Shown in pieces: positions 1 through 11,560 of a stretch of 64,000 nt of DNA. Source of the stretch: Perca fluviatilis (Eukaryota > Chordata > Actinopteri > Perciformes > Percidae); contig NC_053126.1 in NCBI RefSeq assembly GCF_010015445.1, positions 17,754,169 through 17,818,168 on the forward strand, written 5' to 3'. A program made the translations under genes and the position numbers. Each line of letters opens with the position of its first letter. Positions within the stretch are counted from its first letter, which is position 1. The notes under the pieces were generated by a model. That model ran no database searches. It saw only the letters and a program-made list of their open reading frames with translations, and was not told where the DNA came from.

Positions 1-1035
1 CCCTTGAGACCACAGCACCCCACCGCAGCTTCAGCTATGGAAGCTTTGAACATTGCCCATTCAACGCCCCCAACCTGAACAGGGATGCCAGAAAAGGTCT
101 GCCGGAGGTGTGAGTTAAAGATCTCTCTGACAGAGGCCTCCTCCAGTCTTCCGCCACCCCCTGACCCAACTCACTACCGCAAGGTTATCCGCTGACAGCT
201 CCGCCTCTCTCTTTACTCAAGTGTCCAAAACATGCAGCCTCAGGTCAGAAGATACAATCACAAAATCGATCATCGACCTTCGACCTAAGGTGCTCTGGTA
301 CCACGTACACTTATGAGCATCTTTATGTTCAAACATGGTGTTTGTTATAGACAATCCATGACCAGCACAGAAGTTTAACAACAAACAACTGCTCAGGTTT
401 AGATCAGGGAGGCCATTCCGCCCAATCACGCTTCTCCAGGTGTCTCCATCATTGCCCACATACGCGTTGAAGACTCCCATGGAGCCCCATGCAGGAGTCC
501 ATTCAGGGTCTCCAAGAAGGCTGAATTCTCCGAGCTGCTGTTCGGTACACAGACAACAATCAGAGTTTCCCCCACCACAATCCGTAGACGTAGGGAGGCG
601 ACACTCTCGTCCACCGGCGTAAACTCCAACATTGAGGTGCCCAGCCAGGTGCTTGTGAGTATCCCCACACCTGCCTGGTGTCTCATACCCTGGACAATTC
701 CAGAGAAGAATAGAGTCCATCCCCTATCCAGGAGTACTGTGAGAGGACTGTGCGTAGAGGTAAGCCCCACCAGATCTAACTGGTAGCGCTCCACCTCCTG
801 CACAAGTTCCGGCTCCTTTTCCCATGTTCCATGTCCCCAGAGCCAGCCTCTGCCACCCAGGTCTGGTCCGTTGAGGCCCCTGACCTTCACTGCATTTTTC
901 CATAGGGGTCTTTATAAACCAATTCTTAGTCTGGCCCCACGCCTGAGACCACTTTGTCATGGGAGACCCTACCAGGAGCACCAGGCTCTCTTTAGGTTCA
1001 TAGGTACCCACAAACCTCTCCACCAGCGCCGACAC
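1..1035 (-). mobile_element. Non-LTR retrotransposon (LINE) fragment, endonuclease part, frameshifted
   Basis: On the minus strand, translation in overlapping frames gives the 5' part of a LINE apurinic-type endonuclease. Motifs read in order are W-N/T-M-G-K-ish start, [47 protein letters not shown], then [17 protein letters not shown], the usual catalytic-core order of APE domains. The reading shifts frame around 400-480 (426-890 in one frame, 217-720 in another), so it is not functional. The element runs off the left edge, so the reverse transcriptase would lie outside the window. The 5' end (minus orientation) fades near 1035. I do not assign the clade. Confidence 0.72.
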
Positions 1036-2758
1036 ATGTGTATAGGCATACTAGGCAATGGCCTAGAGCAGCACTTTGGCAAGGCGGTAAAATGTGGGCT
1101 TATAAAACATTTCAACTGTTTTGTTTGGCCATCATTTTGTCGCCTCTTGTAGCGACCCCCCCCCCCCCCCTGGGCACATTCTATACAACCCCCCCCCCCC
1201 CCCCCCCCCCGCCCCGGGGCGGACACGACAACCACCCAACCCAAAACTGTCTGGTTGTGAGTACAAAAAAGAAAAATAGGAAAGGAGTAAGCGCTCCAAA
1301 AACAAAATAATTCTTTATTGAAATATTTTATATTGATCCTGGTGGGAGTAAAAAGGAGGATGCTGGCCCTTCCAGAGCCTCGGAGACCGGCGTAATCAGC
1401 GCTACCGCCGTTGCTAGCTGCAAGGCAAGTGATGCCTCCGCTACCATCAAAGACCGATGGAGCCACAACCGCTGCCGGGAGTGACAGTGACATTGAGGCT
1501 GCTGAACATATAGCGTTGCTGTACACAGAGGGTGCCGAAGCATATGAAAGATCCCAGCAAATAGCCAACAACAATAACGCAAGAATTAATAGACATTTTG
1601 ACAGAGAGAGGACCATATCAGGTCAAAGGAATTGATTTCCTCAGGGATGATGCACACAGAAAAAAATAAGATAAGCTTTTTTTTCTCTAGTGGTTTTAAG
1701 TTATGAACCGACTGTTATGTGCCTTGCTGCACAGTTGTGTGTAGGCCTTTGTGTGTGTGTCCGTGTGTTAAACGCACAAGGTTTTGTTTAGGCTATATAA
1801 AGATTTGCAATATTATTACAGTCGCTATTTAGATGAGTTGAAATTTGATTATTTAGAAAATAGATGTGCTGTCATGACTCGGCTGTATAGTGGTTTGGAA
1901 CCTATTGGATTTTTTATGCTGCAGACCTGTCGCTGCCGTTGTTGTAGTGTCATGCGTCGGCCTGCTTTAATAACTGTTGACAATTTGTACGTTGCACTTG
2001 TCTATTTGTGTGATTGGCGTTTGTGTTGTTGCTGTTTTTTGCTTATGACTTATATTGGCTGCGTGTTATTGTTAGTGTATTGTACGTTGCCAATAGAGGG
2101 GCGGCACCATTGTGTTTCGCCTAGAGCGGCAGAAATGCACGCACCGATCCTGCTCTCCACCACGATTAGGTGAATGGTTTTTTTTTTAAATAGGATGCCA
2201 GTAGAAGTCAAAATGCATTATCATTTGACATTTTGATACAAAAAAAGAGTTCATCTTCGTGGTGAAAATAAAGCTTTATAGAATGGATTAATGTAGGCTA
2301 CTGTCAAAAATGACCATACATTACTTTTGATGATTATTTGATAATTAGCTATGTTAAATATATTAGTTATTATAATTTAAGTCTGTGTGCTCACAGCTGT
2401 GTCTGTACTGAAAAGGTTATTTATGATAATCCTGGTAGATAATTGATGTAAAATGTATGCCATGTACAAGATTCACAATATCCTTGGTTTCTCATATCCT
2501 GTATGGATAGCATTACCTTCATGGTTGGATGGCAAAAGCCCAAATGCCTTAAAAGTAATCTTAAAAAAAGAAAATGTAAAATGGCTCATTCAGTATGGTC
2601 CAGTTTTGAAACAAAAGAAGTTGATGCAGCTAACTAGTAGTATTTTAGAGTTCAGTAGATGCTCTATAGACCACAGAAAAAAAGTGTTAGAAGAGATAAA
2701 AGATTACATATGAGTGTGGGGTGTTTTAAAAATTGAAATCCACACAACTCCATGTATA
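1036..2758. other. Repeat-like gene-free stretch with poly-C tracts
   Basis: No recognisable gene. It contains two C-homopolymers and a segment around 1340-1640 that reads like degraded transposon sequence. A TATA-like TATATAAAG at about 1794 has nothing coherent downstream. Open frames at 1784-2173 and 2453-2713 match no family I know and show no splice or codon signature. The sequence turns AT-rich from 2200 up to the Tc1 element. Confidence 0.4.
1156..1210. repeat. Paired poly-C tracts
   Basis: A run of about 15 C at 1156-1170 and one of about 22 C at 1189-1210 are separated by 18 bases and followed by a GC-rich patch. The minus strand is therefore G-rich and could form quadruplexes. Such tracts are also prone to assembly length error. 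Confidence 0.9.
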
Positions 2759-3210
2759 TACACTACTGGTCAAAAGTTTTAGAACACCCCAATTGTTCCA
2801 GGTTTTTATTGAAATTCATGCAGTTCAATGTCTTATTGTACTCTGAAATGAAAGAATAGAACAAATGAACAATTTAAGTTAAAAAAGAAATAATGGAATC
2901 AACTTATAAACCAAAATGTATTCTACATTTTTGACTCATCAAAGTAGCCCCCTTTGGCAGATATAACAGCTGAACACACTCGTGGCGTTCTTTCTACAAT
3001 GGAAATCAAATATTCTCCAGAAAGTTCTTCCCGACTCTGTAGCAGAAGTTCCCATAAATGTTAGGCACTTGTAGGTTATTTTGCTTTCACTTTTCTGTCC
3101 AGTTCATCCCGAACCAGCTCAGTGGGGTTTAAGTCTGGTGACTGTGCTGGCCACTCCATGTTTTTAAGCTTACAATCTTGTTCTTTTTTGCTAAGGTAGT
3201 TCTGGCATAG

Positions 3211-3614
3211 TGTAGGAGCCACATATTGGCTGTTGTTTATGGTCTCATTCATGTTGTTTGTTGATTATTGTGTTGTGCTCTGATGTTGTGGGTGGTGGGC
3301 GTTTTATCACGGTTTGAGCGGATGTGATAGTCTATTTGTTTGCTTCACCTGTGCACCTTGGTTTTGGGCATTGACAGAGAGGGGTGAGCCTGGGAGCGAA
3401 CACTTTTGTTGACCGCATCACGCTGCATTAACGCAATTATTCTACTCACCAGGTAACAATTACATTTGGTAACTGCAGTGCTAAGTGTATTTTACGTGTG
3501 GAAGAAGAAGAATAAAAAATCATTGCAATACAATCTTGAGCGCGTCACAGTGTGCATCTCTCAATGTTTAGCCCCTCGCGGCAGCACGTTTTTGGACTGC
3601 TTACAGCCGCAACA
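3211..3614 (+). mobile_element. Solo LTR nested in the Tc1 relic
   Basis: A 404-bp segment starts TGTAGGAG and ends CAACA, i.e. the TG...CA ends of retroviral or retrotransposon LTRs. It is flanked by identical 5-bp copies of CATAG (3206-3210 and 3615-3619). The interrupted transposase reads through when the segment and one copy are removed. An AATAAA lies near 3513 on the plus strand, which suggests the orientation. No internal region, primer-binding site or second LTR is present, so it is a solo LTR left by recombination. The superfamily is not assigned. Confidence 0.85.
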
Positions 3615-4146
3615 CATAGCTTTGACTTATGTTTTGGGTCATTATCTTGCTGTAGGATGAACCCCTGACCACCTAGGCGTACTGGGTACTGCATGGCGCT
3701 GCAAAATGCTGTGGTAGCCGTTTTGGTTCAGAGTGCCTTTCACTCTGTACAAATCACCGACCCTGGATCCAGCAAAACAGCCCCAGACCATCATGCTTCC
3801 TCCTCCATGTTTGACAGTTGATGTCACACACTGAGGAACCATCCTTTTGCCTACTCGACGGCGTACAAAAATCCTGCGTGATGAACCCAAGATTTCAAAT
3901 TTTGTCCAGCCCATAACACCTTCTTCCAGTCTTCAGTAGTCCATTGACGATGTTTCTTGGCCCAGGCAAGCCTCTTTTTCTTATTCTTACTCGAAGTCTT
4001 CTCTTTACAGTTGAAACTGAGACTTGCTTATTACGACCACTATTAAGCTGTGTTTGAAGCTGTTGTCCTGTGAGCCACCTATCACGCAAGCTGTTGACTC
4101 TCAGAAACTTGTCTTCTGATTCTGTTGTGGCTTTGGGTCTGCCAGA

Positions 4147-5444
4147 GGCCCGTTCCAGAAAGCAGGTTTAGTGAAAACTCTGAGTTGGTTAACCCTGAGA
4201 TGAGGGAAACTCTGGGTTTTCCGTTCCAGAAAGAGAGGTAACTTAACCTCAGAGTCAGTTACTATGGTAACTGAGCCTGTGAACCTAACCTGGTCGGGAG
4301 CAGGTTTTCTTTAAGAAACCTCGAGTTTCTCTCAGTCTCCTCCCTCTCAGAGGAATTCATTTCCTCATTCATTCATTCAGTCTGTATCAGGCGCATTTTA
4401 ATGCAGTTTGTTATCTGCATGAATAAAAAGACGTATTGGTTTATGTTAGGCAGACTATAAAACGTGTCATGTCCTTTTGTTGACGATCCCGTTGATGAAA
4501 AAGCTGTATTAATTCACAGAGAGTTTACGTCGGTATTGATTCCCGACTATAGATGTATTTTCATTTCCACATAACCAATTTGAGAGGTATTTTTTTATTA
4601 TCACAGTCCATTAGATATGTAGATACCTTATCCGTCCTCATATCACTAACATCCACCATCGTCGACAGGCATTAACATCCCAGCAGATTCTTTGTGTCCA
4701 TTACGTTTTTTGCAAACGGCAGTTTTCTTTATAACAGTGTAGCGGATCATACTGTAGCCTAATAGTAGGCTAAATAAGCCACTGTAGAGCCGTCAGAAAA
4801 GTGTGACTCGCTCTGAAACGTTTTTGAAATGTCTTTGTAGTGTTCCCTGGAAACAAACCAGTGAGAGCCATAAAAAAGAAATAAATGATTATACATTATA
4901 GTTCTGTTAATGATCATGGTGCTGCAGCCTCAGAATGGGATTAGTATAGTTTACTGTTTCGCCCACAGGATTGCACCTGAATGAAATTATAATACAATTC
5001 CAGTTTTCACCAGTAATATTATACGTTTACTGTGATTAAATATGAAATTAATACACTGTTAATGCGTACGCATTGACTCAAGCAGCAATTTTCTCCCACA
5101 CTAATTCTCTTTTGCAGCATCAGCCCATTGACATAGCCGCTGTCTTGCTTTTTTAACGAAATGCATGTTCAAACCAGGTTCAAACTCGCTGTTTGTGCGC
5201 ATGAGTATTTCCGCCGACCCGTTTGTTTGTGGTTGTTACCATGGTGAATCGTAGAATCGTGGCTCCATTCATACTGCCTTTTGTGCACGCGCGTAACCCT
5301 GAGCGAACATACTCCGAGTTGATTGAACCAACTCATATCAGCTGTTCTGGAACCGAAAACTCTGAGTTTCCCATCTCAGGTTAAATCAACTCAGACATCA
5401 GGGTTAGACTCAGAGTTTGTTAAACCTCCTACCTGGAACGGACC
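4147..5444. mobile_element. Non-autonomous TIR element (1298 bp) nested in the Tc1 relic
   Basis: The left end reads GGCCCGTTCCAGAAAGCAGG; the right end, reverse-complemented, reads GGTCCGTTCCAGGTAGGAGG. The imperfect inverted repeat continues for about 50 bp through the ACTCTGAGT and TTAACCCTGA motifs. The flanks are CCAGA at 4142-4146 and 5445-5449, apparently a 5-bp duplication, because the uninterrupted Tc1 codons need only one copy. The interior has no coding potential. I recognise the ends as a common teleost repeat, but a 5-bp duplication does not identify a superfamily (PIF/Harbinger makes 3 bp). Confidence 0.82.
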
Positions 5445-5983
5445 CCAGACCTCTTCCTGTCAGAGTTTCCCCCAGTTTCTAAGTGCCTTTTAATGGTGAA
5501 GAATACTGTACTCACTGACACCTTGACTTTCTTCACAATTTCTCTGTAGGAAAGACCAACATTCTTATAGTAATACACTACTTTCTGCAGTACAATACTG
5601 TTCAAATAATGCTCACGAGGGTATGGTACCACAGTGTGTTCCAACAATACTTTTATACAAACAGAGGGGGTTGTAAGTAATCCAGACAAGTTGGGACACC
5701 TGTGGGAATTGGTAGCACCAACTTTCAAAGCTTGATCAACCTCCATTGCTGCAGAACAGCTTTACATTGTTTACCCATTTCTTGTTCCCTGAAAAAGGAT
5801 TTTGGTAAAATAATGAAATGTACATTATTTTTCAGTTTTGGGTAACCTTACTTTTTTTTAACCTCAGGCAGTTCACCACTTACCTTTGTACCATTTCAAG
5901 CTATTCATTGGACTTGAACTGCTAAAATTTCAATAAAAAACTAAAAAAATGGGGGTGATCTAAAACTTTTGACCAGTAGTGTA

Positions 5984-6136
5984 CATATTTTTCTGCTGTA
6001 CATGAGTATATCATTAAGGATGTATCCTTGAATCTCTGATTGTGAGAAGTCTATCAACATCAGACACAGCTTTTGATCAGGGTTGACTGATGTGTAGTCC
6101 CATCAGGCTTCTTAAGCCGCATCAGTTATCAGATTG
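5984..6136. other. Short spacer between repeats
   Basis: AT-rich unique-looking sequence between the Tc1 relic and the LTR-like segment. I see no feature in it. Confidence 0.4.
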
Positions 6137-6514
6137 TGTTACGACCCCGCCTCTGCAGTGCAGGGGTGGTTCCTCCTGCAGGCAGAGGAGGGTCGTTAAT
6201 GATTGGAGCCACCTGGGCTCAGGTTATTTAAGCTGCTTCTAATCACTTTTCTCTCTCTCTCTGCTCCTCCAGGTATGATCTGGTTTTGTTTGTTCCTTTA
6301 TAGTTTTACTTAGTTTCCACTCAGTCATTTACACACATACAGATTCACTCACCCATGCACTTTACAGACACCTTACATTATGACATTATCACACCTCATT
6401 CCTTTTTCTTTGTTTAAAGTTAATAGTTTTTGATTTACAATAAAGTATCTTTTGTGATTGGCCTATACCGATTCCCCTAATTTTTTGCCACAGGCCATGA
6501 GCCGGTTTGTGACA
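6137..6514 (+). mobile_element. LTR-like segment (gypsy-type LTR, solo or fragment)
   Basis: It starts TGTTACGACCCC and ends GGTTTGTGACA. Inside are a TATTTAAG box near 6225, a CT-rich stretch, and an AATAAAGTATC polyadenylation signal near 6440, in the order expected of an LTR. The start and end wording resembles LTRs of fish Ty3/gypsy elements. No 5-bp duplication is evident (GATTG on the left, GTTGC on the right) and no internal domain follows, so it could be a solo LTR with a decayed duplication or a truncated 5' LTR. Confidence 0.6.
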
Positions 6515-6566
6515 GTTGCGGTTCTAGTTTGTGTTGGAGTTTTCATGGTCCTCCTCTTTTGATTAA

Positions 6567-6948
6567 AGGTACTATAAGCGATGTCACATGTTTTTTAGGC
6601 TACAACATTTTTTGTCACATACAGCAAACATCTCCTCACTATCCGCGAGTTGCCGGTCCCCTAAATACACTGTAAAAATAACAGTAGACAGCCTAGGGTC
6701 CACACATGCCAACAAAAACAAAGTGGTCCAACCTGGACCATGCAAACATACACAAACCGTGTTCCATTGTTTAGCCAATAACGGATAAGAAGGATTTTTT
6801 TGGGTGGGGGGGGGGGGTTAGTGCACTGAAGCACAGAAGGGAGGGGACGGGATGAGGAGGAGGGAGGAGCGGGCTAGTCTTCGTTTTGTTTGAAAATACT
6901 TTGAACGTCAACAAGAAGTAACGTCACCCAACATTGCTTAGAGCACCT
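6567..6948. mobile_element. TTAA-flanked MITE (382 bp)
   Basis: The left end AGGTACTATAAGCGATGT is matched by the complement of the right end, AGGTGCTCTAAGCAATGT. Both sides carry TTAA (6563-6566 and 6949-6952), the target site of piggyBac and Kolobok transposases. The interior is non-coding and has a G-run at about 6805-6817. It is probably a non-autonomous derivative; the sequence does not choose between the two superfamilies. Confidence 0.75.
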
Positions 6949-8654
6949 TTAACTAAAACTGTAGCTGCTGGTGTAGGGACTGATCTGAAAACCCACACCA
7001 ACTGTCTGCACCACTCATTCATGTGTTCCTTTCTCTTATTTCTCTTCATCAGCACTGCCCTCCATTTGATCATTGCAGGTTCTGACCACCGTTTTGATCT
7101 TTAAAAAAAGCACTGCTGATAAATCAGCATTGCTCAAGCTTGCAGAAAAACTGGGATGGGCTAGAGGGGGTGCTGTGTAAACTTTAATTTGATATGTGAT
7201 TTGCCTGGCTGCTGAGGCTTCACGATGGGTCCAGGCACCTGGAAGTAATGGGTGATTCTCAAAGCTGTAAACTGTGAATAGTGGAACTTCATGTGACATG
7301 TCTTACCAGATGTTACGTCTAAAGTAGTGGTATTAAGCGGTATATTTTGTTTCCATCAGTGTGTTGTTAAACAGAAGATGTACTGTCATGCAATAAAATC
7401 ATCCTGGTTTGATTCTGTCTAGATTTGTGTGTGTGTTTAACAACAGTGTCCAATGCTGGGGATATAAAAAAAGAATGAAGCAAACATGTTTAATCCAGTA
7501 AATCTATTATGTTCAGAAGCCTCCTGTTGGGGATTTTTTTCAGTAGGGGCATATAAGGTGGGAGCTTGCCTTATGTTACTGGTATAATGATAGAATGTTT
7601 AGTTTATTTCAATCAATCACATAAATACACAACATCACTTACATAACATAAATGGTAAAAACAAAACAAAGTGTCACCTTAATTCATGCAGTGTCATCTT
7701 AACTTGTTTATAATCAATACTGATTGAAAAGGTGTAGCTTGAAACATTTGCTTATTACACCTACCCTTTTTACATTCTATTTTATACTTTTTATGTTCTT
7801 AGGTCCCTCAGGATATTATCAATTTATATAAAATGTCTTATTAATTGCTGTATTTATATACATATTATAACACGTGCAAAAATGATAGAATGTTATTCTC
7901 AAATTATAAAGTAGACTTTTAAAATGACTTTATTTTGAAGAAGTATTGAAGAATATGGAGTATAACATGAACAGACATGTCATTAACATTACAAAAATAA
8001 AATCATACAGTAGTTCCTCAATATTCTTTCTTTCTGCTGTGTGCAAAGCAGACTTAACAAATATGTATTCTTCTACAGGAACAAATGGATGGAAAAGACA
8101 ATCTATTATGGCGACATTCTGCTTTGGCCAGGCCTTCTCGGGTCAAGGTGATGAGAGTGACGCTACCATTACTGCAGCCCGATGTGTTAAATAATCGTGC
8201 AATGGAATTCTCAGTAAATGGATCTACTGCTGGAGGATGTGTGAGGAAGACAATTAAACTCAAGGTAAAACATGTTGATTTGAATGTTAATCAGCATTTT
8301 CTCAATCATCTTCATGTGATATGTTTTAAAGGGCCATCATATATTCATTCTAAAGCATTGTCAGGATTTTCTAGTGGAAAGAAATCCTGGCTTTTTTATA
8401 TCTATGACGTGAGAACATTGAAATGCTATTGAAAATAACAATAATAGAAATAGTGTTAGAAAAGAGTGTTTGAGTATCATGGTACTTCAATATTGTTGCC
8501 CAAAATCAATTTTGCCTTGAGGAAGCTGAAGTGTGCTCAGTCTTTTTCATGTTTTATCTTGCTGGCATAAATAATTTAAACACTGTGTACACTGCACACT
8601 TTAGGTTTCTGGGTTTGAGCTGGCAATTCAGGTGATGTGATGAGACAGGAAGTG

Positions 8655-8727
<73 letters not shown>

Positions 8728-9890
8728 CTGCTCTTTCTCGTGCGGCCAAATGGTTTGATGTAATTACATAATCAAATGCGTTTATGTTTTTATGGTGTCC
8801 CATTAGCCTTTCATCTTAGGCTCAGTAAAACCGTGTAACTGCTCAATGATTGCTTGGCATGAAAGCATGGCAATTGACAACCGCCTTTAGTGCTGCCTTT
8901 AGTCTATTATTTAGTCTTTGCACTGTAAAGTCATAAGGTAATGACACGATCAAGTGTATCTAACAGTGCTGCTGCTGCTGCTGATGCTGCTGCATCAGCA
9001 CTAGTTGTTACAACTTATAAACGCACATTATTGCAGTTCTGTGTGCTCACTGTGTGACATTTAACATTTAACATTATTAACAGAGGAATGTTACAAGCCA
9101 TTGCAAAGGGTAGTTTCTCTGAATGCATCCCAATTGTTTATGTTTGAGAGGTCATCATATGACACATGAATTAGACCAATAAAAAGGTCACTGCAATATT
9201 GGAAAGCAGACATGGAATCAGCTGTTTACATATTTTTGAAAGAAATGTTTTTATTTACTAAGTAATGCTGTGGTAATGACAGATGTGTGGCCAGTTGTAC
9301 ATTATGTGTTGAAGTAATATATATAATTAACCCAGGTAGCATCGAGTTTCCCTAAGTTTAGCCTACCGCCGGTATTTAGCGCTTTGTCAGCTGTTCTAAT
9401 GAAACTTCCAGGTGGTAAAATTCATGATAAACTTAGCTTGAATGCACCACATAACAGGAAAATTAAAACTTCCACAAGGTAAACTGATTTAACTGATCGA
9501 AGCACCTTCAGCCCGTAACCCATGTACATATTCCTCATTACTATAGCATATACAACAACAGGCACAATAATACCTGTTATATACATATATAATATGGCTA
9601 CATATTGAATGCTTACAGTGGTATTGAAATTATGTTGAATGTATTGATTTCTTCCCTCAATAGAGGTTTGAATTAGGTTACTCAAAAGATCAGCCAGTAT
9701 GGCATACTCTTTTCGATTTATGTAATATTTTTTAAATGTTGATCCATTTTTCAGCGGATCGTAAGCTAAGAAGCAAGCAAGGAAATGTTACAACCTCATT
9801 TTCAAGATATTTGTTTTAATTCTTAAGAGAGGGAGACAAAAATCAGGGTAGCCTACCACATATGTAGCAAAACTAAATACTGGCAATTTG
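6949..9890. other. Gene-free AT-rich stretch upstream of axin1
   Basis: No gene recognised. The open frame at 7946-8432 is short and lacks family similarity. It contains a long AT microsatellite at 8657-8724 and a short CTG-rich hairpin (about 8968-9000). The segment 9340-9780 could be an old repeat, but I find no defined ends. Confidence 0.4.
8657..8724. repeat. (AT)n microsatellite
   Basis: Perfect AT dinucleotide run of about 34 copies. The open frame of tyrosine-isoleucine repeats on the minus strand is a by-product. Confidence 0.97.
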
Positions 9891-10372
9891 TGTATTGAAC
9901 GGGCGAGGCGCTGTGCATCATCTGCTGTGTAGTTTCGGCTCCGCACAGACAGTGAGAGACAGTCATGGAGAGGTGGAGAGCGGACTGTTTTCTTTGTTAT
10001 TTTTAAAGTCTTGCAGTTCGCAACCATGACACTGTTGGCGGTGACTTGTGCCGGCCCAAATGCCCGATGCACTCGAAAGCAGCAAGAAGATTTTCACCGG
10101 TTAAGTATATGTCACTTTTTTTCTCTCCCCCAGCTCAGAGATTGGGATTGCGGTAGTCGGGAGATATGTGCCATCGCTTTGCTGGTTGTAAATCTATTCG
10201 GAAATTGGTGTGGGATTCCCTCTGTGTCCTCTGACGGTAGGGGAAATGTTTGCGGTCGTCCTGTTGTTCGTTTAGTTTAGCAGCTGTTAGCAGAGACAGT
10301 AGCTACAGATATTAATAGGTGAATAGTGTGACAAAGTTGTGCACTTGTCGGTCGGCTGCTGACAGGCCTGGC

Positions 10373-10416
<44 letters not shown>

Positions 10417-10420
10417 GAGT
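9890..10420 (+). promoter_or_regulatory. Possible axin1 promoter / 5' non-coding exon region
   Basis: This stretch is richer in CpG than its AT-rich surroundings (for example GGGCGAGGCGCTG, TTTCGGCTCCGCAC, GCCGGCCC) and lies 2.2 kb upstream of the first coding exon of axin1, whose acceptor at 12493 demands an upstream non-coding exon. Candidate donors include CACCG|GTTAAGTA near 10099 and GACG|GTAGGG near 10235. No start site can be fixed from sequence alone. A GT microsatellite sits inside. Confidence 0.33.
10374..10412. repeat. (GT)n microsatellite
   Basis: Perfect GT run of about 19 copies inside the presumed axin1 5' region. Confidence 0.95.
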
Positions 10421-11359
10421 TTGTTTCTGGCTCCCCTCCCCCACACACCGCTGCTGTGCTGCTCATTCTGGAGAGGCCAAGACATGAATGTGATGAAAGG
10501 CTCACTTCAAAACGAAAAACAAACGGATACAGTTTCAGAAAAAAAGGGGCATTTCCTAAACTCGGCTCTGACCGGCTGAAATCACACCTAACCCATTTGT
10601 AAATATTCCTGTCAAGCCACACACCTGTGAAACGCATAACCGTTAATTTCAATAGCCTGTGAACGCGCTAAAATATCTGTGCCGATCATAGACTGTTAAT
10701 ATTTACAGTATTGTGGTGCCGATGCATCATTACACACAGGTAGCAAGATGACTGATGGTTTGACCCGAAGATTAATTCCTTAGCATTGATCAACCAGGCA
10801 TGGAATGTGCTTGTATTAACTGCCCACATTTTTCTGGTTATGATTTGCACAAGTGCACGTGCTGCTCACACTTCAGGATTGTGCAGAGAACGGCATTGTT
10901 GCCAATTTGGTCTTTACTGTCTTTTGTTCTATCAGCAAAATGATTTTTATCTGTATTGGAAAAGACAGAGAGTGGGTGTGCCCTAAAGGTAACGTGATGG
11001 CAACTATCAAAAAAAATATTTCTTTTGAAATCACAGCTAGAGTAAACGTCTGCCGTTTTTTAAATTATAAATCTACTTTTTTCAAGATTTATTTTTAATC
11101 CCAAAACCATTAGAGTTAACAAGGGCACAGAGCTATAAATAGGACTTTGATTGGTCAGAGCCATTATTGGTCACCACGAGTTTGTCCTGCCCTCATCTGT
11201 CAAAAAATATTGGCTGCTGCACAGATGTGTGAATTTAAACAGAGAATTTTTTTTTCTCTACGCTGTTGTTGCATTAGGGAATCGGCACCAAAAATGATTT
11301 CTGACACTGTATCTGGGAAGCTTAATCATGATCTGTATGTGTAGTGAGTAGAGGTGGAC

Positions 11360-11560
11360 ACTACTGTGTCTAACTATTTGCTCAGCAAGAAAGCTCAGGG
11401 ACAACACATGAGGACCAGGACGTGTCCTTGAACAAGACATTGAATCCCTAAAATCATTGGGTACGCTATTCTGCAGCTGACCCTGTACTATGATAGCAGG
11501 GAAATGAAATAAGGAGAGAATATGATATAAGGATCAATAAAGTATATTTTCAGTGCTGCT
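11360..11560 (+). repeat. Degenerate SINE-like fragment
   Basis: The wording TGTCCTTGAACAAGACATTGA ... GATCAATAAAGTAT, ending in a TAAA-rich tail, resembles the 3' body and tail of tRNA-derived SINEs common in fish. The tRNA-like head with A and B boxes is not visible, so it is either truncated or too decayed. Confidence 0.35.

Larger units (their letters stand above)
2761..5981 (-). mobile_element. Tc1/mariner element, degraded, with two nested insertions
   Basis: The ends are inverted: CACTACTGGTCAAAAGTTTT at 2761 and its complement ending at 5981, each next to a TA (2759-2760 and 5982-5983), the Tc1 target duplication. On the minus strand the transposase reads N- to C-terminal as a helix-turn-helix part (about 5746-5429), a second HTH with the RKRG-type hook (4089-3895), the catalytic part with VKHGGGSMMVWGCFAG (3914-3642), the QQDNDPKH motif (near 3640) and MEWPAQSPDLNP (near 3159-3076). 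It is broken by frameshifts and two insertions (3211-3614 and 4147-5444). Removing these and their duplications leaves about 1.5 kb, normal for Tc1. Confidence 0.9.

Noticed and set aside
6137..6514. Complete LTR retrotransposon starting at 6137
   Set aside because: No gag or pol frames or second LTR follow; a TTAA MITE and unique sequence come next.
8576..8803. Open frame with Tyr-Ile repeat
   Set aside because: It is the AT microsatellite read as protein.
10287..10652. Overlapping frames of Cys-Val or His-Thr repeats
   Set aside because: They are the GT microsatellite in several frames, not a gene.
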